A stretch of 62,177 nt of DNA. Source: Anaerolineae bacterium. GTDB taxonomy: Bacteria > Chloroflexota > Anaerolineae > Anaerolineales > Villigracilaceae. Positions within the stretch are counted from its first letter, which is position 1; every line of letters begins with the position of its first letter. The stretch spans positions 1 to 62,177 of the forward strand of contig JAKLPV010000236.1 of NCBI GenBank assembly GCA_022013685.1. Reading direction: 5' to 3'. This document shows, one piece after another, positions 1-7,502 of the stretch. The notes beneath the pieces are model-generated. The model saw only the letters and a program-made list of their open reading frames with translations, was not told the origin of the DNA and searched no databases. Position numbers and translations under genes: made by a program.

Positions 1-2
1 AC

Positions 3-89
3 AGGCACACACCAATGTCGCTTCCGGGCAACAATGTCTTTGGGTTCGAATGGCTCACTCCTTTGCACCAGAGTAAGCTTGCCATGTGA
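3..89 (+). CDS. possible 3' end of a gene entering from the left edge
   Basis: One plus-strand frame is open from the window edge to a TGA at 87-89. It reads as a plausible protein tail (PGNNVFGFEWLTPLHQSK). The opposite strand is also open here, and 29 codons are too few to decide between them. No family is recognised, so this is only a candidate. Confidence 0.2.
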   Translation, partial: RHTPMSLPGNNVFGFEWLTPLHQSKLAM

Positions 90-99
90 ACCCCTTTTT

Positions 100-366
100 T
101 CAAAATCTTAGCAAGTTATGCGCTATTGCGAAATAATCTATATTTTCTGATTGGGTATCATCCACGGATTTGCTACAAACATCCGATAGATTTGGAGCAA
201 TTGTAGCGCCTATATTGGGCGAAACCGCTTGAAATGTTGATGTTGGGCCGGGAGTTGTTATTTGTTTTGTTGGATATGATGTAACCTTGTTATCATTAAC
301 ATTTTCACTTGGAGGCGAACAGCCTAGCAAAAATACAAGCAAGAAAAAAAATATTTTTTTCATCAT
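100..366 (-). CDS. small hypothetical lipoprotein
   Basis: This encodes 88 residues. The N-terminus has two lysines, a hydrophobic core and a lipobox-like LLGC with Cys near residue 16, so a lipid-anchored exported protein is likely. The mature part is Ser/Thr/Pro/Asn-rich with a PGPTST linker and no recognisable fold. It may be the remaining N-terminal part of a longer lipoprotein, because the chain stops soon after the linker. The DNA is AT-rich like the lipoprotein gene at 846-2129. The ribosome-binding site is weak. Function is unknown; the lipoprotein call is fairly secure and the exact start less so. Confidence 0.55.
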   Translation of the reverse strand: MMKKIFFFLLVFLLGCSPPSENVNDNKVTSYPTKQITTPGPTSTFQAVSPNIGATIAPNLSDVCSKSVDDTQSENIDYFAIAHNLLRF

Positions 367-421
367 TGTCTCGCAATTTTACTTGTAGCCTTAACTGAGA
401 AACGTATAGCGATACTTATCT

Positions 422-856
422 TTACTTGACCAAATGCCCCAGCATCTTTTTGACCGCCAACCCCGCCGCCGCACCGACAACAATCGCGGACAATAGCGCC
501 AGCAGCCATCCGTAATCTGCGCCAACAAACTCTGCCACATGCCCACCGACAAAACGCGCCAGGATGAAAACCAGCAACAGACTGGCGGTTTCGACAAAGA
601 CATTCCGCGCTAGTTCCAGCCGAGACACTTTCCCGGCCTGATATGCCCGCCAGTGACGCAGGGCCAACAGCAGGACGCCCATGCCCAGGGTCAGGATGAT
701 AAAAGGTGTGGCAAATCCCTACGCCAGAGCGGGTGCAAAGAGCAGCCCGGCAAACAGGGCCACGGTCAGGATGAGGGCCAGTTTTGGCCAGTGGCGTTCG
801 ATGAGGGGAAACATAAAATCACTTGATATGGTTTCAACAAGTTTTTCACCACTCAT
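422..856 (-). pseudogene. small membrane protein interrupted by an in-frame TAG
   Basis: Translating from the ATG at 856 (or the in-frame ATG at 814) gives a first hydrophobic segment (LALILTVALFAGLLFAPALA), then a TAG at 719-721. The same frame then continues as GFATPFIILTLGMGVLLLAL and two further membrane segments to a stop at 422. The membrane pattern carries through the stop without a frame change, so this reads as one gene of about 144 codons broken by a single nonsense substitution or a sequencing error. The ATG at 856 overlaps the 3' end of the upstream lipoprotein gene by 11 bases, which suggests translational coupling. A separate 86-residue protein starting at 682 is possible but less likely. 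Family not recognised. Confidence 0.6.
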
Positions 857-2129
857 AAGAAAGCCATCCCACATATAACAAATCGGGCGAATACGGGAAA
901 TTTAAAGAATATACTTCATTTCTAATTAAATTTACGATATGCCACACTGGGTGTTGGGATTCGCCAGGCGGATATAGTGGTATCAAAAAATAATCTCCAT
1001 AAACAATCCAATCTACAACTCGCCTTTCCCCAAAACGGTAATCTTCAACAAAGCAAATGCCCCTTAATTCGCCTGTTCTGGTATTGAGGAATATCAATTT
1101 TGGAATTTCTTCTTCAGTCTCACTTTCAACAAGATATTTCTTACCCTTCAAGTCAACCCACAAGGGAATATACAGGTTATCATGAAATATTGGTTCCATG
1201 CTAATTTCTACACTAGAGTAATAATCACCAAAATTCGTTAGTTGATTAATGTTCCCATCCCGATCAACATGAAACATCTCTTGAATTTTTTGAGCATCGT
1301 TTGTATCCGCATCTGCCATTACATTCAACAATACATAATAATCTTCTCCATCAGGCGAAAATTGTCCTGGCGGGCCGTTTAAATCATCAGAATTTATGGG
1401 GAATTCCGCTAGTATTTTTTCTTTCTCAATATCCCAGTAAATTTTCTTCGTTTTGTCCAATGAATAAAATAGCGCCCGTGTCAATTGCTTGTTGGTTTCT
1501 ACTGAAAACCTATATTTGTCAAATTCGTTTTCTCCATAATATTGATTCTCGAAAAATAATGGATCAGGTAAATCCAATAGAATTTTTTCATACTCTTTGG
1601 TGCGCAAATTCAACAGGTTTAGTTCTTGTATAGGGTCATTGACATAATGCTCCAAGAGCAAATGATCTTCATAGAACCAATTAAAGATAAGAAAAGTTTG
1701 ATCAAAATCCGGGAGTTGTTCTGTGACAAGATAATCACTTGTTGGCTTGGCAGGTTTGGGAACATAAAACCAGCCAACATCCTTTTGATAATAAATATAC
1801 TCATCGTGGTTTGGAGAAATGTAATATTGTGTCCATTGGGTATCAGAGAGATCATATAACGGTCCCGATGGCAAAAAGAAATTCATGTAACCTTGAGTAC
1901 TAACGTTCTTAAATATTAGCTGTGCTTCTACCTCAAATTCGTTTAAAGTCGTTGCGATGCAATTGCGAGTCATTTTCAACTGGTTGCCTATCGGCCCATC
2001 AATAAAATCTTCATTCTGAGCGTGAGGAGTTACAGGGACTTCACGAGGTTTATCATCAAAATTTGAGCAAGAAATCAACATGTAAACAAACAGAAGAAGA
2101 GCTATTATTAATATAGGTATTTTTTTCAT
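846..2129 (-). CDS. hypothetical lipoprotein, beta-propeller-like
   Basis: The start at 2129 is chosen over an upstream ATG because GGAG sits eight bases before it and the product then begins MKKIPILIIALLLF, a clean type II signal peptide with Cys in the LISCSN lipobox. The remaining 400 or so residues are polar and aromatic, with repeated strand-like blocks; one contains SPDGEDYYVLL, as in propeller blades. Exported, lipid-anchored and probably extracellular. Specific function is not recognised. The gene is AT-rich and lies immediately downstream of an insertion sequence reading in the opposite direction, so its native promoter may have been disturbed. Its 3' end overlaps the broken membrane-protein gene. 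Confidence 0.65.
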   Translation of the reverse strand: MKKIPILIIALLLFVYMLISCSNFDDKPREVPVTPHAQNEDFIDGPIGNQLKMTRNCIATTLNEFEVEAQLIFKNVSTQGYMNFFLPSGPLYDLSDTQWTQYYISPNHDEYIYYQKDVGWFYVPKPAKPTSDYLVTEQLPDFDQTFLIFNWFYEDHLLLEHYVNDPIQELNLLNLRTKEYEKILLDLPDPLFFENQYYGENEFDKYRFSVETNKQLTRALFYSLDKTKKIYWDIEKEKILAEFPINSDDLNGPPGQFSPDGEDYYVLLNVMADADTNDAQKIQEMFHVDRDGNINQLTNFGDYYSSVEISMEPIFHDNLYIPLWVDLKGKKYLVESETEEEIPKLIFLNTRTGELRGICFVEDYRFGERRVVDWIVYGDYFLIPLYPPGESQHPVWHIVNLIRNEVYSLNFPYSPDLLYVGWLSYEW

Positions 2130-2172
2130 TTTTTTTACTCCATTACCCATACCAGTTCTCTGAAAATTTCTG

Positions 2173-2179
2173 TGATTAA
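2173..2179. repeat. left target-site duplication (TGATTAA)
   Basis: The seven bases TGATTAA lie immediately outside the left inverted repeat. The same seven bases lie immediately outside the right inverted repeat at 3290-3296. This is the signature of transposition into a single TGATTAA site. Confidence 0.8.
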
Positions 2180-3289
2180 CTGATGTTACGCATAGAGCGT
2201 TTGAAAATCGGTTAAGATCGGTGCATGAACAAAGAACATCTCGAACTCTACACCGATTATTTGCTCAGCACCTTTGGATATGCTACGGCAACGGGTCTCT
2301 CTGCAATGGTGAATGGACAAGTCAGTCATGACCAAGTCACTCGTTTTCTATCTGAGCGTGAGTACACCTCGAAAGATTTGTGGCACGAAGTCAAACCAAT
2401 GGTTCGTAAAGTGGAACGTGAAGATGCTGCGTTGATTTTGGATGACACTATCCAAGAAAAACCGTACACGGATGAAAACGAAGTGATGTGCTGGCATTAT
2501 GATCACAGTAAAGGTCGCGCAGTACAAGGGTTCAACTTGCTGAATTGCTTGTACCAAGTTGGCGACATTTCCATTCCGGTGGCCTTTGAGTTGATCAAAA
2601 AACCAATCGAGTATTGCGATCTCAAGACGCGCAAACTCAAACGAGCCAGCTTGGTCACCAAGAATGAACTGATGCGAGCGATGCTTGACGTTTGCGTCCA
2701 AAACGAACTACTTTTTCGCTTCGTTTTGTTTGATACTTGGTTCGCTTCCAAAGAAAACATGAGCCACATCAAGGAAACGCTCAAAAAAGACTTCATCTGT
2801 GCATTGAAAACGAATCGCTTGGTTGCGGTGAGCGACGAAGATCATCAGGCCAATCGTTTCACTCCGATTGATGAACTGTCCTGGCAAGAAGAGACTTTGT
2901 TTACAGGCTGGCTCAAAGACGTGCCTTTTCCTGTACAACTCGTGCGCCAAGTTTTCAACAACAAAGATGGCAGCACAGGCACCCTCTATCTGGCTTGCAG
3001 CAATTCAACGGTGAAGCGAGGGCTGATTCTAGCGACCTATCAAAAACGATGGCCGATAGAAGTTTTCCATAAATCACTCAAGCAAAATGCAGCCTTGGGC
3101 AAAGCCCCGGTGCGCAGAGTCACAACTCAGAATAATCATGTCTTTGCAGTCCTGTATGCCACTTTCAAGTTGGAGTGTCTCAAAATCCAGCGACATCTCA
3201 ATCATTTTGCCTTGCGAGCCCATTTGTATCTCAAAGCCATTCGTGTTGCCTTTGATGAACTTCAAGTTCTCAAAGCTGCGTAACATCAG
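2180..3289 (+). mobile_element. complete IS4-superfamily insertion sequence, 1,110 bp
   Basis: The ends are perfect 13-bp inverted repeats: CTGATGTTACGCA at 2180-2192 and its reverse complement at 3277-3289. They are bordered by the 7-bp direct repeat TGATTAA. One transposase gene fills the element, and its stop codon falls inside the right inverted repeat. Ends, duplication and open frame are all intact, so the element looks recently inserted and potentially active. It lies between two AT-rich genes, upstream of the lipoprotein gene at 846-2129. The exact IS family (an IS4 subgroup or IS701) needs a sequence search. Confidence 0.85.
2225..3283 (+). CDS. DDE transposase with YREK signature (IS4/IS701 type)
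   Basis: A transposase of 352 residues that catalyses cut-and-paste movement of the surrounding element. The RNase-H-fold catalytic residues are visible: Asp73/74 in LILDDT, Asp170 in VLFDTWF, and the Y-(2)-R-(3)-E-(6)-K signature in YQKRWPIEVFHKSLK (Tyr272, Arg275, Glu279, Lys286), which defines the IS4 superfamily. The N-terminal 65 residues form a helical region likely to bind the terminal repeats. The length is normal, with no frameshift or internal stop, so the protein should be functional. No strong ribosome-binding site precedes the ATG, which is common for transposases. Family level is secure; the subgroup is not. Confidence 0.85.
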   Translation: MNKEHLELYTDYLLSTFGYATATGLSAMVNGQVSHDQVTRFLSEREYTSKDLWHEVKPMVRKVEREDAALILDDTIQEKPYTDENEVMCWHYDHSKGRAVQGFNLLNCLYQVGDISIPVAFELIKKPIEYCDLKTRKLKRASLVTKNELMRAMLDVCVQNELLFRFVLFDTWFASKENMSHIKETLKKDFICALKTNRLVAVSDEDHQANRFTPIDELSWQEETLFTGWLKDVPFPVQLVRQVFNNKDGSTGTLYLACSNSTVKRGLILATYQKRWPIEVFHKSLKQNAALGKAPVRRVTTQNNHVFAVLYATFKLECLKIQRHLNHFALRAHLYLKAIRVAFDELQVLKAA

Positions 3290-3296
3290 TGATTAA
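3290..3296. repeat. right target-site duplication (TGATTAA)
   Basis: Second copy of the 7-bp duplication, directly adjoining the right inverted repeat end. Confidence 0.8.
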
Positions 3297-3467
3297 GATT
3301 ATCTACAGCATATCTGATGCGAGATTGGTGAGCTTTTGCCCAGTTTCGGGCGGAATTATCAAAGAGATTGGCTAATGAGCGAAAAAGGTCACCCTACGTA
3401 TAATTGAGTAGACGTTGATTCTTATCATGTCAAAAAATTAATGCCAAATAGAAGTTTTTTAATCATC

Positions 3468-6300
3468 TCACTCAACAATTGTGCAACCTTCTATTTGTAT
3501 ACCATTATAAAAATATTGTTCTTGGCAATATGACAGAATTGTGTTTATCGTATCTTTGCCCTCGTAAACTACATCTTCATAATATAAAAATTGATTCGCG
3601 CCGGTGCCTATTGTTGGATTATTAAACATATCAAGATTTGCCACTTTACTCAAATCAAACACAATTCCATGATTAAATGGTTTATTTATATCTGCAATAT
3701 TGTTTATAGGATCAAAAGATGCATATTTTTCAGGTTGATTAAATATCGCATTATACATTTCTTCTGCAGCAGTCCATCTAGATTCCTCAATCCAAAAAAT
3801 ACGTTCATCATTGTCTTTAAATTTGGCGTTATTCTCTAATAAGAAACTCTCTTTGAACCTGCTATCGAACTTTGTCTGATGGCTGTCAGAGAAAAAGTGC
3901 AACAAACTCATTTTACCTTCATAAGAATAATCACCCACTAAGCTCGACAGATAATGAATTCTGTTGCCATAAACATCTATCATCATATCCTTAATGTCTT
4001 TATTTTTTGCCCACCTATCAACTTCGCCAGTTAAGGCAGCGATGGTTAAGTGACCTTTTTTAAGTCCCTGTTCAGCCTCAAATTCTAGTATTTTGGGTAC
4101 TATATGCTCCATGTTCCACCTATAAATACCCTGCAACGCTATAATATTTCCATCGACAGCAATCTGGGTTGGCGTTGGAAAAGGAGTAAGTATTGGGTTT
4201 ATCACCGTTGGTACATTAGTTAATCGAGTCTGATATTCTTCTATCAAATCACCCCCATGCTTGTCAATCCACTCTTGGGCGGCAGCCCCGCCGTGCAGGA
4301 AGGCGTATTGCGCTTCGGGTGGGAGTCCCAAAGGCATCGAGATGTTTGATGCAGGGGATGCCAACACCTTCTTCCCCGAGGCAGCTGCGCTAAGAGCATC
4401 CACCGCTTTCGCTTGCTCCTGCTCGGCCTTCCACTGCTGGTAGGCCTGTTCCTTGAAACGCTCTTCGGCCCATTGCTTTTCGAGCTTGGCCATGACCTTG
4501 GCCTGGGACTTTTGCTGGCGTTCTTTTTCAGCCTGCTCGGCGGCGAATTGGGCATGAACGGCTGCCCTTTGGGCTTCTTCTTCCTCACGGCGTTTCTGCT
4601 CGTAGTAGGCTGTCATGGCGGCCATGGCAGCCAGCGCGCCTGCGCCCCACAGGATGTTTTCGCTGCCGGGCAGGCTGGCTGTCGGGGTTTCCGACCGCCG
4701 TTCTTCGTTCAAGGCGGCTAGCGAAGTCCCGCCGAAGACCGATTCCACTGGCTCAAGTACAGGCTTCGGTTCATCCGGCGGCAGGGCGAAGGTTGTTTCG
4801 AACGGCGGATCGTCCGCCTCGACCAGCGGCTGGATGATTGTCTCCTCACCCGGGCTGTCGCCTGCTGGGATGACCAGCGTGGCTTCCTTTTGGCTGAAGT
4901 TGCCCGCTATATCAGAAGCCTTAACCGTCACCCGGTATTTGCCGATCGGTGCGAGCGTACCATCTGTGAACTGCCGGTTCCAGCCAATTTCGCCCTCGTA
5001 GCGGCTGCCATTCGGAGTGTAGGTTCGTGTCACTTTCGGCCAGCGTCCCTGCGGGTCGGAAATGATGACTTCAACGCTGCCCAGCCCGCTGCCGCCGTCT
5101 CGCACCACGAAGGCGGCTGTATCCCAGATGTTCCAACGCCCGGGTAGGTCGATCTTCGGGCCTTTGGCGTCCACGCGGAAAGATAGCAGGGCAGTCAGGG
5201 TGATGTTCCCGGCCAGGTCGCGGGCGCGGAAGACGGCCTGGTGCTGGCCGTCGCCAATCGTCAGCGGAGAATCGTAGGTTGTCCACGCGCCGCCATCCAG
5301 CGAGAGATCCAGCCCGGCCAGCCCCGAGCCTGCGTCGCTGGCTGAGGCCGAGAGCAGCGCGGTTTTGGCGTACCAGCCGTTAAAGAGTGTCCCTTCGAGG
5401 CTATCTTCCAGGTGCGGGGGAATGGTGTCGATCTGCACGATCTGGCTGAGTTCGGTCAGGTTGCCAGCCAGGTCGGCGGCGCGGATGAGGACTTCGTGCT
5501 GCCCGTCGCCCAGGGTCAGGGGCGAAGTGAAGGGTTGGGGTGCTCCGCCACCGAGGAGGTAGGTTATCCCGTCCAACCCGGATCCGGGAGTCGGGTCTGT
5601 GAACGAGAGTGAGATACCAACATCCGAGATGTACCAACTGTTATCGCCCAGTGTTCCGACAAGGCTGCTGGCGGTCACCAGCGGCGGCTGGCTGTCAAGC
5701 AGGAGGCTGCTTGCGCCCATCAGCGAGGTGTCGGCGAAAGATGAATGCGCCCAGTACTGGAAATCGCTCTGGCCTTCGAGGGCCGGGATGACCGCCGAAG
5801 CGCTGTTTTGCACAGCAAAGGTTTCGCCGTTGAGTGTGCCTTCGAGGCCGGTGATGTGCTCGCCCGCCACCGGTTCGTAGCCCGTCAATTGCAGTCCGGC
5901 CTCGCCCCGGCACCAGCCGTTTTGGCCGGGCAGGCTGCACAACGGCTGGGCGCTGATCTCGGCTGGCGGGTAGGTGACGGTAACATCCTCCACGCTCTCG
6001 TCGCGAGTCCAATATGGGTTGGCTGGCGCATCTTCAAAACATGGTGATGGCTGGTTTGGATAGTCCTGCCAGGGTTTGCTTTCGTTCGAGCAGGACCAGT
6101 CGCGCACCTGGTGATAACGCCAGTCATCTTTGGCCGGCACTTTCTGACATTCCCACAAAACGATCTTACAGACGATAACCGCTTCTGTCCGCGTACGGTT
6201 GGGGACCGGTGTAGGCAAACATGGCCGCGCCCAGGCCTGCCAGTAGGGTCAGGGCTGTTATCCAAATTATCCAGGTTTGTTTGCTGAAAAAGGGTTTCAT
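3468..6300 (-). CDS. Ig-like repeat surface protein with AT-rich C-terminal module (5' frameshift)
   Basis: The long frame (3468-6218) encodes about 916 residues. Cysteine-rich N-terminal blocks are followed by three Ig-like or OmpL47-like repeats (roughly residues 110-440), each ending in a GxGLxGLxxxLxGG...DLAGNxT pattern typical of extracellular beta-sandwich domains. Next come a Pro-rich linker, a hydrophobic segment (near residue 530), a Glu/Gln/Lys coiled coil (about 540-610) and a C-terminal module with no recognised fold. A good start with a GGGAG ribosome site at 6300 encodes MKPFFSKQTWIIWITALTLL, an obvious membrane anchor, but in a different frame that stops after about 44 codons. 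The two frames probably belong to one gene joined near 6205-6222, where one base appears gained or lost. The DNA of the last 260 codons is clearly AT-richer than the rest. Function unknown; a surface adhesin or polymorphic-toxin-like carrier is possible. Confidence 0.6.
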
Positions 6301-6458
6301 AACACTGTCTCCCTGTTTGCAGTAAAAAAATCATGCTATTAGTATAGACATGCCGGGTAAAAAAATCAAGTGGTTTTTGTCATATTTCAAGGACAAACAC
6401 ATCAACTTTGGCATCCAGAAATTATCCGCTTGCTCAGGGCCGGCGGTTTGGTCCGCAC

Positions 6459-6483
6459 AAAAAAAGCCGCTTTAAGGCGGCTT
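6459..6483 (-). terminator. intrinsic terminator of the STAND/CHAT operon
   Basis: Read on the minus strand, the 7-bp stem AAGCCGC/GCGGCTT with a 6-base loop is followed by seven T. It lies about 55 bases beyond the last operon gene (6538-6852). Confidence 0.85.
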
Positions 6484-6537
6484 AATCTGCAAAGCGGGGT
6501 TCGAAAATAGCCCGGCAACTTATCACCGGGTGGTTCT

Positions 6538-6852
6538 TTACGGCAGTAATACCTCGATCACCGACTGAATGATTTTGCTGCGATAATCGATCGCCGCCTG
6601 AACGTTCTGCATGTGGATTTCATAGATAACCGGGTCGACTTCGGCTTTGCCGGCTTCGTTCTTGATGGTCGGCAGGGTGGTGGTATTGTCGCCGTCCAGT
6701 TTGATGACCGAGCGGGCGGCCAGGGCGGGTTTGTCGGTTTTGCCAACTTCCACGGTCTGGGTTTCGACGGTCAGGGTGGCGGCATCTTTGACATATTTGG
6801 CGACTTCGTCAGCCACGTTCTTGAGCGCTTCTTTGATTTCAGGGGTTGCCAT
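6538..6852 (-). CDS. 104-residue stand-alone copy of the C25-peptidase C-terminal module
   Basis: A small soluble protein with an amphipathic helix at the N-terminus, a strand-rich middle and a helical tail. Its second half aligns by eye with the last 90 residues of the caspase-like protein encoded two genes upstream: both share a DGD...LP step, then EVD followed by EIHMQ and a terminal helix. The module therefore exists both fused to a protease and free, which suggests an adaptor, competitor or targeting domain of the kind called effector-associated domains in STAND conflict systems. That role is inference. A strong AGGAGG site lies upstream of the ATG. The gene is 12 bases after the 210-residue gene and last in the operon. 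Confidence 0.75.
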   Translation of the reverse strand: MATPEIKEALKNVADEVAKYVKDAATLTVETQTVEVGKTDKPALAARSVIKLDGDNTTTLPTIKNEAGKAEVDPVIYEIHMQNVQAAIDYRSKIIQSVIEVLLP

Positions 6853-6864
6853 ATGATGTTCCTC

Positions 6865-7497
6865 CTAAGATTGGTTGAGAGATTGAAAGGCTTGCCATTG
6901 TTGTGATAGTTGTGAGACATACTGATAGGCCATCGGAAGGGCCATCAGGGCGGTGCCGGGTGTGGTCAGCGCCAGGGAGATCTTCCCGGCGGCGACGGTT
7001 ACGGTGGAGAACATGCGCAGGCGCAGGTTGCGGCCCATTAACTCGCGGTGCAGGCTGCGGCTGTGTTCGCGCAAATCGTCTGGCTGCGCGCCAGCGGAGA
7101 GAACTGTCAGCGCGTCGCCGGTCCAGTTGATGCGGGTGGCAGCTATCGGTGAGTCTGCTGCGCCGCTTTCGACGTGGGCGAAGTTCAAAACGTCGCGGTT
7201 GATGCGCTCCATAAATGAGTCAAAATCCGCCTGGGCTTTTTGCATGGCGCCGGAAACGGTTTCGCCGATCCCAAAGCTGACTTCTTTGCCCGTTTCGCCC
7301 ATTTCGGCTTCCTGCATCAGCGCCAGCAGTTGGCCCTCGGGCGAGGCTTCATCCACGGCGCTGAAGGCGGCCACGTCAAACGAGACCCCGCCCTGCGCGG
7401 CTTCGGCTGGTGCTGCGGGAAACAGCCCATCCAGGCGGGTCAGCGCGGAATCCATCTCCGATTCAAAAGTGGCGAAATCTGGTTCGGCAGGGTTCAT
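6865..7497 (-). CDS. unknown 210-residue operon protein
   Basis: No family is recognised. The N-terminal 90 residues are acidic and Ala/Glu-rich, probably helical. Residues 90-150 contain a second helical block. The C-terminal third (MFSTVTVAAGKISLALTTPG onward) is moderately hydrophobic and could form amphipathic or membrane-inserting helices; this is a guess from composition. The gene starts five bases after the stop of the caspase-like gene and ends 12 bases before the 104-residue gene, so it is co-transcribed with both. Its position beside several putative proteases makes it a candidate substrate, regulator or effector, but no catalytic motif is visible. Confidence 0.6.
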   Translation of the reverse strand: MNPAEPDFATFESEMDSALTRLDGLFPAAPAEAAQGGVSFDVAAFSAVDEASPEGQLLALMQEAEMGETGKEVSFGIGETVSGAMQKAQADFDSFMERINRDVLNFAHVESGAADSPIAATRINWTGDALTVLSAGAQPDDLREHSRSLHRELMGRNLRLRMFSTVTVAAGKISLALTTPGTALMALPMAYQYVSQLSQQWQAFQSLNQS

Positions 7498-7502
7498 GGC
7501 AG

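Noticed and set aside
2225..3283. Cargo-carrying transposon
   Set aside because: The space between the inverted repeats is filled by the transposase alone.
3297..3467. Hidden gene between the insertion sequence and the surface-protein gene
   Set aside because: All frames are short and broken, and there is no ribosome site or hairpin.
6180..6218. TTG at 6218 as true start of the Ig-repeat protein
   Set aside because: No ribosome site and no export signal, whereas an anchored N-terminus with a good ribosome site lies in another frame just upstream.
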